NCBI GenBank assembly: GCA_002686135.1
Contig: NZAO01000031.1
Coordinates: 5,655-13,334 of the forward strand
Source: Rhodospirillaceae bacterium
GTDB taxonomy: Bacteria; Pseudomonadota; Alphaproteobacteria; UBA11136
DNA length: 7,680 nt
Reading direction: 5' to 3'
Shown: piece by piece, positions 1 through 4,980 of the stretch
Numbering within the stretch: the first letter of the stretch is position 1
How the letters are laid out: each line of letters starts with the position of its first letter
Position numbers and translations under genes: made by a program
Notes under the pieces: model-generated
Database searches by the model: none
The model's input: the letters and a program-made list of their open reading frames with translations, nothing else
Told to the model about the DNA's origin: nothing

Positions 1-1406
1 AACTTGAAACCCTGATCCTGCACGCCGCCTTTGGCGAATATTTAGCCCAGATGCAGGGAGGTCTGGCCATGAGTCAGATGGAAATGGTGCGCCCCGCCGA
101 TCTTGGTCTGGGCGAGAAGGACGTGGCGGCCTTCCTCACCGATGCGGTGCAGGTGCTGATCGCCTCAGACACGGCCCCGAAGCTGCGCAGCGGCATTGCT
201 GAGCATTTGGCCAACCGCCATTTCGGCGATCCCGCCCTAGGCGATGACATGCTCGGCATGGTGCGCGACCAGTTCCGCCGCTTTTCCGACGAACAGGTGG
301 TTCCCAAGGCCCAGGAATGGCACTTGAAAGACGAATTGATCCCGCTTTCGGTGATCGAACAGATGTCCGAACTCGGCGTGTTCGGCCTCGCCGTTCCGGA
401 AGAATATGGCGGGCTCGGCATGGGCAAGTCGGCCATGTGCGTGGTCACCGAGGAACTCTCCCGCGGCTATCTTTCGGTGGGCTCATTGGGCACCCGTTCC
501 GAGATCGCCGCCGAGCTGATCTGGCTAGGAGGCACCGAAGAACAGAAAAGCCAATGGCTGCCTAAAATCGCCAGCGGCGAGTTATTGACCACAGCGGTGT
601 TTACCGAACCCAATACCGGCTCCGACCTAGCCTCGCTCACCACGAGGGCAGTGCGCGACGGCGATGTCTATCGCATTACCGGGGCCAAGACCTGGATCAC
701 CCACGGCGCGCGCAGCGACCTCATGACCCTGTTGGCGCGCACCAACCCGGATGAAAAGGGCTATAAGGGGCTCTCCATGTTTCTGGCGGAGAAGCCGCGC
801 GGCGATGACGACGACCCCTTCCCCGCAGCCGGTATGAGGGGCGGCGAGATCGGTGTTCTCGGCTATCGCGGCATGAAGGAATATGAGATTGCCTTCGACG
901 GCTTCGAGGTGCCTGCCACCAACCTTCTCGGCGGCGAGGAAGGCCATGGCTTCAAGCAGCTGATGGCGACCTTTGAATCGGCCCGCATCCAGACAGCCGC
1001 CCGCGCCGTGGGTGTGGCCCAATGCGCCCTGGAGCTAGGCCTGCAATATTCGGAAGAACGGATGCAGTTCGGTAAGCCCATCTTCGCCTTCCCCCGCATT
1101 TTCGGGAAACTGGCCTGGATGGCGGTGGAAACCATGATTGCCCGCCAGCTCACTCTGGCCTCGGCGCGGGAAAAGGATTCCGAGAAACGCTGTGACATCG
1201 AAGCCGGCATGGCCAAGCTGTTGGGGGCGCGGGTGGCTTGGTCCAACGCCGACAATGCCTTGCAGATTCACGGCGGTAACGGCTATGCCGAGGAATATGC
1301 CATCAGCCGTGTCCTATGCGACGCCCGTATTCTCAGCATCTTCGAGGGTGCAGCGGAAATCCAAGCCCAAGTTATCGCCAGGGGCCTGCTTCTGCCTCGC
1401 GACTAG
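1..1406 (+). CDS. mcd: Methylsuccinyl-CoA dehydrogenase-like acyl-CoA dehydrogenase (5' partial)
   Basis: This FAD flavoenzyme is probably the ethylmalonyl-CoA pathway step oxidising (2S)-methylsuccinyl-CoA to mesaconyl-C1-CoA, with electrons passed to ETF. The frame is open from base 3 without a stop. The residues before the first ATG (ending AFGEYLAQ) look coding, so the gene runs off the left edge. Numbering from the ATG at 51 (451 residues), I see the acyl-CoA dehydrogenase signature FTEPNTGSD (184-192), a flavin-domain segment TGAKTWITHGARSD (210-223), the Mcd-like stretch GGEIGVLGYRGMKEYE (264-279), FESARIQTAARAVGVAQ (308-324), QIHGGNGYAEEY (405-416), and IFEGAAEIQ (430-438) with E432 in the family's catalytic-base position. 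The family is usually about 550 residues because of an N-terminal extension, so roughly 85 are missing here. The downstream adenosyltransferase and etfBA genes fit this role. Membership of the acyl-CoA dehydrogenase family is near certain; the Mcd assignment comes from remembered similarity. A generic short-chain acyl-CoA dehydrogenase is the alternative. Confidence 0.85.
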   Translation, partial: LETLILHAAFGEYLAQMQGGLAMSQMEMVRPADLGLGEKDVAAFLTDAVQVLIASDTAPKLRSGIAEHLANRHFGDPALGDDMLGMVRDQFRRFSDEQVVPKAQEWHLKDELIPLSVIEQMSELGVFGLAVPEEYGGLGMGKSAMCVVTEELSRGYLSVGSLGTRSEIAAELIWLGGTEEQKSQWLPKIASGELLTTAVFTEPNTGSDLASLTTRAVRDGDVYRITGAKTWITHGARSDLMTLLARTNPDEKGYKGLSMFLAEKPRGDDDDPFPAAGMRGGEIGVLGYRGMKEYEIAFDGFEVPATNLLGGEEGHGFKQLMATFESARIQTAARAVGVAQCALELGLQYSEERMQFGKPIFAFPRIFGKLAWMAVETMIARQLTLASAREKDSEKRCDIEAGMAKLLGARVAWSNADNALQIHGGNGYAEEYAISRVLCDARILSIFEGAAEIQAQVIARGLLLPRD

Positions 1407-1450
1407 AGCACACTCCGGTCAAATAGAATCATTTGACCGGAGTGTGCTCT
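1405..1450. repeat. Perfect 20-bp inverted repeat with 6-nt loop (probable dispersed palindromic element)
   Basis: The left arm (1405-1424, starting AGAGCACACTCC) and right arm (1431-1450, ending GGAGTGTGCTCT) are exact reverse complements over 20 bp. The 6-nt loop is AGAATC (1425-1430). The left arm begins inside the mcd stop codon, because TAG at 1404-1406 shares its AG with the arm. A run of seven G follows, not T, so it does not look like a standard intrinsic terminator on the + strand. AGAGCA...TGCTCT palindromes sited at gene ends are a known style of small dispersed repeat in alphaproteobacteria. As RNA it would be a very stable hairpin, able to protect the mcd 3' end or block readthrough. 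The repeat is seen directly; the function is inferred. Confidence 0.9.
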
Positions 1451-1466
1451 GGGGGGGCTATCCTGC

Positions 1467-1489
1467 GTTGCGTCGTGGCCGGACGCAAC
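1467..1489. promoter_or_regulatory. Perfect 8-bp dyad, hairpin or operator candidate
   Basis: GTTGCGTC (1467-1474) and GACGCAAC (1482-1489) are exact reverse complements separated by 7 nt (GTGGCCG). A smaller GGCGG/CCGCC dyad (1498-1502 and 1507-1511, 4-nt loop) lies just downstream. The element sits 41 bp before the start of the small membrane-protein gene. It could be an RNA hairpin or a protein-binding operator. No T-tract follows, which argues against a terminator. The symmetry is seen; the role is unknown. Confidence 0.5.
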
Positions 1490-1530
1490 CGGCTTGAGGC
1501 GGTGTGCCGCCGCAAGGTAAGCTCTCCGTC

Positions 1531-1743
1531 ATGGACTTTATGACTACCCTCACGCCCTATCTCATCGGGTTGGCCCTGCTGGCCACGCTCGGTGTTTTGT
1601 TCGCGGGCCTGTTCTCCATGATGCGGGGCGGCGAGTTTAGCAAGAAGTATTCCAACAAGCTGATGCGTACACGGGTGGCCTTCCAGGCGGCGGCGATCGC
1701 GCTGTTTGTCCTGCTCGCCTATCTTGTGAACAAGGTGGGCTAG
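1531..1743 (+). CDS. HIG1-type twin transmembrane helix small protein
   Basis: This 70-residue inner-membrane protein begins MDFMTTLTPYL. A first hydrophobic helix spans about residues 8-30. A short polar, basic loop follows (MRGGEFSKKYSNKLMRTR, about 31-48), then a second helix (about 49-66) and a VNKVG tail. This two-helix hairpin with a GGEFSKKYSNKLMR-type loop is typical of the HIG1-domain small proteins of alphaproteobacteria. Mitochondrial relatives (Rcf1/HIGD) associate with cytochrome c oxidase and respiratory supercomplexes; the role of the bacterial protein here is an inference at best. I chose ATG 1531 over the in-frame GTG at 1504. It gives the usual length and has AAGG at 1514-1517 upstream, although the 13-nt spacing is long. 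The adenosyltransferase gene begins 28 nt after its stop, so the two are probably cotranscribed. Confidence 0.85.
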   Translation: MDFMTTLTPYLIGLALLATLGVLFAGLFSMMRGGEFSKKYSNKLMRTRVAFQAAAIALFVLLAYLVNKVG

Positions 1744-1771
1744 GCTCTTAATCAACAAAAGGGGCAGTTTC

Positions 1772-2353
1772 ATGATGCGGCTCGACAAAATCTATACCCG
1801 TGGCGGCGACGCCGGAGAAACGTCGCTCGGTGACGGCAAGCGCGTGGCCAAACACAGCCTTCGGGTGACGGCCTATGGCACAGTGGATGAGGCTAACGCG
1901 GTGCTGGGGCTGGCCCGGCTCCAGACCGGAGACGAGGCCGGGGCCATGCTCGAGCATATCCAGAACGACCTCTTTGACTTGGGTGCCGATCTGTGCCGGC
2001 CCCAGGGAGAAGACGATGGGGGAAAGGGCGAGAGAAAAAACGGCGCACTGCGTATCAGCGATGCCCAGGTGGCACGGCTGGAACGGGAAATCGACGCCAT
2101 GAACGAGAATCTCGACGCGCTGGAGTCCTTTGTTCTGCCCGGCGGTACCGCCGCCAGCGCCCATCTTCACCATGCCCGCACTGTGGTGCGTCGGGCCGAG
2201 CGGCTGGCGGTCGAACTGGCAGCGGTGGAATCGGTCAACGGTCAGGCCATCGCCTATCTCAACCGCCTCTCAGACCACCTGTTCGTCATGGCCCGGCGTC
2301 TCAATGACGGCGGTAAAAAGGACATGCTGTGGCAGCCGGGAGCCAATCGCTAA
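1772..2353 (+). CDS. pduO: PduO-type ATP:cob(I)alamin adenosyltransferase
   Basis: This enzyme transfers the 5'-deoxyadenosyl group of ATP to cob(I)alamin, giving adenosylcobalamin, and acts in the cytosol as a homotrimer. The 193 residues carry the family's hallmarks in order: the N-terminal ATP-binding segment YTRGGDAGETSLGDGKRVAK (8-27), YGTVDEANA (35-43), FVLPGG (120-125), the arginine-rich RTVVRRAERL (136-145) and YLNRLSDHLFVMARR (162-176). The length is normal. A charged loop (EDDGGKGERKN, 80-90) separates the N-terminal part from the core helices. Two ATGs lie in tandem (1772, 1775) with AGGGG at 1760-1764, so either may be used. Synteny suggests it supplies cofactor to ethylmalonyl-CoA and methylmalonyl-CoA mutases, neither of which is in the window. 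The family is certain; the symbol is the family's usual one (human homologue MMAB). Confidence 0.95.
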   Translation: MMRLDKIYTRGGDAGETSLGDGKRVAKHSLRVTAYGTVDEANAVLGLARLQTGDEAGAMLEHIQNDLFDLGADLCRPQGEDDGGKGERKNGALRISDAQVARLEREIDAMNENLDALESFVLPGGTAASAHLHHARTVVRRAERLAVELAAVESVNGQAIAYLNRLSDHLFVMARRLNDGGKKDMLWQPGANR

Positions 2354-2376
2354 CCAACCGCTAGCGCAATTTTCCT

Positions 2377-2414
2377 TGGGGCGGTGAGGGAGCGTCCCCA
2401 TATTTTCTGGGGAC
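2377..2414 (+). promoter_or_regulatory. Stem-loop with a competing alternative pairing downstream of the adenosyltransferase gene
   Basis: GTCCCCA (2394-2400) pairs perfectly with TGGGGAC (2408-2414) around a 7-nt loop, TATTTTC. The same middle strand can instead pair upstream: TGGGGCG (2377-2383) with CGTCCCCA (2393-2400), leaving one bulged T. The two hairpins exclude each other. Neither is followed by a clear T-run. It may simply be a 3'-end hairpin of the upstream transcript. Pairings are seen; the function is inferred. Confidence 0.4.
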
Positions 2415-2439
2415 ACGGCGGGATTTTCCGTGGTGGTGA

Positions 2440-2467
2440 TTGACAGTGCTGGGCCAATATTGATTAT
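2440..2467 (+). promoter_or_regulatory. Sigma-70-like promoter candidate for etfBA
   Basis: A perfect -35 consensus TTGACA (2440-2445) is followed after 16 bp by GATTAT (2462-2467), which matches 4 of 6 positions of TATAAT. It lies in the 210-bp gap ahead of etfB and predicts transcription starting near 2474, with a leader of about 90 nt. It would let etfBA be expressed independently of the mcd-side genes. No other hexamer pair this good was noticed in the gap. Confidence 0.5.
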
Positions 2468-2494
2468 GGGGCCCGCATTTGCCAAAAGGGTCTG

Positions 2495-2519
2495 TTTCCG
2501 GGAGGGGAATCCTCGGAAA
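2495..2519 (+). promoter_or_regulatory. Stem-loop in the predicted etfBA leader
   Basis: TTTCCG (2495-2500) pairs with CGGAAA (2514-2519). Inside it AGG (2503-2505) pairs with CCT (2511-2513), leaving a two-G bulge on the 5' side and the loop GGAAT. This gives nine base pairs about 45 nt before the etfB start. After it the leader becomes A-rich (2517-2563) and lacks a strong Shine-Dalgarno; CGGAAAA at 2554-2560 is the nearest weak candidate. It may tune translation or mRNA stability. Confidence 0.4.
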
Positions 2520-2563
2520 AGTTCGAAATCCAAAAAGCAAAATTCCAAAAAGCCGGAAAATTC

Positions 2564-3313
2564 ATGAAAATTCTTGTTGCCGTCAAGCGGGTAATCGACT
2601 TCAACGTCAAGGTCAGGGTCAAGGCCGACCAGACCGGCGTAGAAACCACCAATGTGAAGATGTCCATGAACCCTTTCGATGAGATCGCTGTAGAAGAGGC
2701 CGTGCGCCTGAAAGAGGCCGGCACGGTGAGCGAGATCGTGGTGGTTTCCGCGGGTGGTCCCCAAGTCCAGGAGACCATCCGCACCGCCATGGCCATGGGC
2801 GCCGATCGCGGCATCCATATCAATTGCGAGGGCGAGCTTGAACCGCTGGCCGTGGCCAAGCTGTTAAAGGCGCTCATGGACAGGGAAAGCCCCGATTTCG
2901 TCATCATGGGCAAACAGGCCATCGACGACGACTGTAACCAGACCGGCCAGATGCTGGGCGCGCTCGCCAACCGGCCCCAGGGCACCTTTGCCTCGAAGCT
3001 AGTGTTAAGCGATGGCAAGGCGGAGGTCACGCGTGAGATTGACGGCGGGCTGGAGACGGTGAGCCTCGACCTGCCGGCGGTGATCAGTGCCGACCTGAGG
3101 CTCAACGAACCGCGCTATGCCTCACTGCCCAATATCATGAAGGCCAAGAAGAAACCCATCGAGCAGGTCACCCCGGAGGAGTTGGGCGTGGACGTAACTC
3201 CACGCCTGGAGACGCTGAAGGTGGAAGAGCCCCCGGTCCGCGCCGCCGGGATTATCGTCGCCGACGTGGACGAACTCCTTGATAAACTGCAAAATGAAGC
3301 CAAGGTGATCTGA
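2564..3313 (+). CDS. etfB: Electron transfer flavoprotein beta subunit
   Basis: This is the small subunit of the soluble ETF heterodimer, which takes electrons from acyl-CoA dehydrogenases and hands them to ETF:ubiquinone oxidoreductase. The 249 residues are the normal length. Diagnostic segments are the start [20 protein letters not shown] (1-20), [21 protein letters not shown] (31-51), GADRGIHI (79-86), [17 protein letters not shown] (114-130, AMP-binding region), and the dehydrogenase recognition loop [15 protein letters not shown] (184-198). L188 in that loop corresponds to the anchoring leucine (Leu195) of human ETF. The ATG at 2564 fits the conserved N-terminus. It overlaps etfA by one base (TGATG), indicating translational coupling. 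Together with the nearby dehydrogenase it implies Mcd-to-ETF electron flow, though ETF normally serves several dehydrogenases. Confidence 0.97.
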   Translation: MKILVAVKRVIDFNVKVRVKADQTGVETTNVKMSMNPFDEIAVEEAVRLKEAGTVSEIVVVSAGGPQVQETIRTAMAMGADRGIHINCEGELEPLAVAKLLKALMDRESPDFVIMGKQAIDDDCNQTGQMLGALANRPQGTFASKLVLSDGKAEVTREIDGGLETVSLDLPAVISADLRLNEPRYASLPNIMKAKKKPIEQVTPEELGVDVTPRLETLKVEEPPVRAAGIIVADVDELLDKLQNEAKVI

Positions 3314-4242
3314 TGGCCGTTCTTGTGCTTGCCGAACACGACCACGCAACCGTCCACCCGGCCACCCTGCATACAATAACGGCGGCAGCCCAGCTTGGCG
3401 GCGAGGTAACGGTTCTCCTCGCCGGAGAAAACTGCGGCGCGGCGGCCACAGCCGCGGCCAAAATCACCGGCGTGGCGAAGGTGCTGTGCGCCGATAACGC
3501 GGCCTATGGACATCATCTGGCGGAAAACGTGGCCTGGCTGGTAAAGACACTGGCCGGGGAGTATAGCCATATCCTCGCTCCCGCCACCACCTTCGGGAAG
3601 AACATCATGCCCCGCGCCGCCGCCCTTCTCGACATGGCCCAGATCTCCGACATCATCGCCGTGGAAGGGCCTGACACCTTTCGCCGCCCTATCTATGCCG
3701 GCAACGCCATCGCCACCGTGCGTTCTTCCGATCCCATCAAGGTCATCACAGTGCGTGGCACCGCCTTCGAAGCCACCGCCGCCGAAGGCGGGAGCGCGGC
3801 GGTGGAGACCATCGAGGGCGCCGGCGATGCGGGATATTCGGGTTTCGTGGGCCAGGAGCTGAGCAAGTCCGACCGGCCCGAACTGACCTCGGCGCAGGTG
3901 GTGGTCTCGGGCGGGCGCGGGTTGCAGAGCCCGGAGAACTTCAAGTTAATCGAGGCCGTAGCCGACAAGCTTGGCGCGGCGGTGGGAGCCTCTCGCGCGG
4001 CGGTGGATTCGGGTTTCGTGCCCAACGATTTCCAGGTCGGGCAGACCGGCAAGATCGTCGCCCCGGACCTTTACATGGCGGTGGGGATTTCCGGCGCCAT
4101 CCAGCACTTAGCCGGGATCAAGGACAGCAAGGTCATTGTCGCCATCAACAAGGACGAGGAAGCGCCCATCTTCCAGGTTGCCGATTACGGGCTGGTGGCG
4201 GACCTGTTCGAGGTTTTGCCCGAAATGACGGAAAAGCTGTAG
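3313..4242 (+). CDS. etfA: Electron transfer flavoprotein alpha subunit
   Basis: This large ETF subunit binds the redox-active FAD. The 309 residues have the usual two-part layout. The N-terminal domain starts [10 protein letters not shown] and includes [20 protein letters not shown] (87-106). The C-terminal FAD domain carries VVSGGRGL (197-204), [23 protein letters not shown] (225-247), [19 protein letters not shown] (250-268) and [23 protein letters not shown] (278-300). R228, Q244/T245 and H265 sit where the human protein has its flavin-contacting Arg249, Gln265/Thr266 and His286. The start ATG shares its A with the etfB stop. In many alphaproteobacteria a 3-hydroxybutyryl-CoA dehydrogenase gene follows; here a convergent thioredoxin gene does, so the operon seems to end at etfA. 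Confidence 0.97.
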   Translation: MAVLVLAEHDHATVHPATLHTITAAAQLGGEVTVLLAGENCGAAATAAAKITGVAKVLCADNAAYGHHLAENVAWLVKTLAGEYSHILAPATTFGKNIMPRAAALLDMAQISDIIAVEGPDTFRRPIYAGNAIATVRSSDPIKVITVRGTAFEATAAEGGSAAVETIEGAGDAGYSGFVGQELSKSDRPELTSAQVVVSGGRGLQSPENFKLIEAVADKLGAAVGASRAAVDSGFVPNDFQVGQTGKIVAPDLYMAVGISGAIQHLAGIKDSKVIVAINKDEEAPIFQVADYGLVADLFEVLPEMTEKL

Positions 4243-4311
4243 AGTAGGGAAAGATCGCTGGCGCCAAGGACGTTTAACGAGGAATCCGGACCCCACCCGC
4301 TAGGGCGCTTA

Positions 4312-4336
4312 TTGGGCCTCGCGGCCTGAATTATTT
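4312..4336 (+). terminator. Weak intrinsic terminator candidate after etfA
   Basis: GGCC (4315-4318), loop TCGC and GGCC (4323-4326) form a short stem. Two G-T wobble pairs and one T-A pair can extend it to seven pairs (4312-4329). ATTATTT (4330-4336) follows. It lies in the 114-bp gap between convergent etfA and the thioredoxin gene and is oriented to end etfBA transcription. The stem is short and the T-tract broken, so confidence is low. Nothing better is visible in this gap, and no gene is. Confidence 0.3.
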
Positions 4337-4356
4337 CGCCGTCCCGAGTATGCTTT

Positions 4357-4953
4357 TTAGGGGGCGCTCTCCGTCAGTTCTTGCAGCAGCCCCAGAATAT
4401 GGGGCTGGTCCCATTCGTAGGCGCCCTCGAAACGCCCGACTTCGCGGCCTTTTGCGTCTATGAGCAGGGTGGTGGGCAGGCTCGAAACATGGAGCGCACG
4501 CGCCGCCGCGCCCTTGGGGTCGTAAAAGACGGGAAGGCCGGAAAGCCTGTTTTTCTCAAGAAAGGGAGCCACCGTTTCGGCGCCTTGCGAGTCCTGGGAA
4601 AGGGCGATAAGGACCAGGTTGTAGTCCTTCATGGTTGCCGCCAGACGCATCAGGGACGGCAGTTCACGGATACATGGCGCGCACCAGGTGGCCCAGAAAT
4701 TCACCACCCCCACCTGTCCCTTAAAGGTGGCAAGGGTGGCCTCTTCCCCCTCGCCGTCGGCAAGGGTTATGGCGGGAACCTCGCGCGGGGTTTCGTGCAG
4801 CGTGGGAAGCACGGATTCGCCGCCGCCGCCGCCGCCGCGCGCGGGCGCGCGATCTTTGCTTGATTGCGGAGCCGATATGACCACAATCAGGATAATTATA
4901 ACGCTGAAGACGACCAGCAGCACCAGCCTCTTGGTCGTTCGGTTTTCATTCAT
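4357..4953 (-). CDS. tlpA: TlpA-like membrane-anchored thiol:disulfide reductase
   Basis: This thioredoxin-fold protein probably faces the periplasm and reduces disulfides, for example during cytochrome c or oxidase maturation. From the ATG at 4953 it has 198 residues. They comprise a short basic N-terminus (MNENRTTKR), one membrane helix (about 10-28, no lipobox), and a flexible linker with six consecutive glycines (40-45). The AlkyHydroperoxide/Redoxin-type thioredoxin domain follows (about 55-195), with the active site WCAPC (W90, C91, C94) inside [19 protein letters not shown] and the cis-proline P160 in [10 protein letters not shown]. The frame stays open upstream to 5547, but that part is antisense to argH. 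The 4953 start gives a proper signal anchor and has GGGGA just upstream on the - strand. The gene converges on etfA and diverges from argH across 27 bp. The family is secure; the partner protein is unknown. Confidence 0.92.
   Translation of the reverse strand: MNENRTTKRLVLLVVFSVIIILIVVISAPQSSKDRAPARGGGGGGESVLPTLHETPREVPAITLADGEGEEATLATFKGQVGVVNFWATWCAPCIRELPSLMRLAATMKDYNLVLIALSQDSQGAETVAPFLEKNRLSGLPVFYDPKGAAARALHVSSLPTTLLIDAKGREVGRFEGAYEWDQPHILGLLQELTESAP
4819..4836. repeat. (GCC)6 trinucleotide repeat
   Basis: Six perfect GCC units on the + strand read as six GGC glycine codons in the thioredoxin gene (residues 40-45), within the linker between membrane anchor and catalytic domain. It is followed by an alternating GC stretch (to about 4840). 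Such a tract can change length by slippage; changes of whole units would alter only linker length. Confidence 0.9.
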
Positions 4954-4980
4954 TGCGTCCCCATCGAGGTCTTGAGAATC

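Noticed and set aside
74..1271. Several - strand and frame-shifted ORFs of 80-130 residues across mcd
   Set aside because: They are antisense or out of frame to a well-supported dehydrogenase, are rich in Arg/Ser/Pro as shadow frames in GC-rich DNA are, and show no recognisable motifs.
1405..1450. Palindrome as an ordinary rho-independent terminator
   Set aside because: The stem is long and perfect, but G7 rather than a T-run follows on the + strand, so the usual release signal is missing.
1504..1530. GTG at 1504 as the start of the HIG1-type gene
   Set aside because: It lies inside a small GGCGG/CCGCC hairpin, lacks a ribosome-binding site and would add nine residues not typical of the family; ATG 1531 fits better.
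1429..1788. A 119-residue - strand ORF across the mcd-HIG1 gap
   Set aside because: It covers the palindrome arm, the other dyads and the HIG1-type gene in antisense, has low-complexity Gln/Arg/His content, and matches no family I know.
2464..3105. A 213-residue - strand ORF over etfB
   Set aside because: It is antisense to a certain etfB, with Ser/Thr/Leu-rich shadow composition and no domain.
4381..4863. A 160-residue + strand ORF within the thioredoxin gene
   Set aside because: It is antisense to the WCAPC-containing frame; its glycine- and alanine-rich content reflects the opposite strand.
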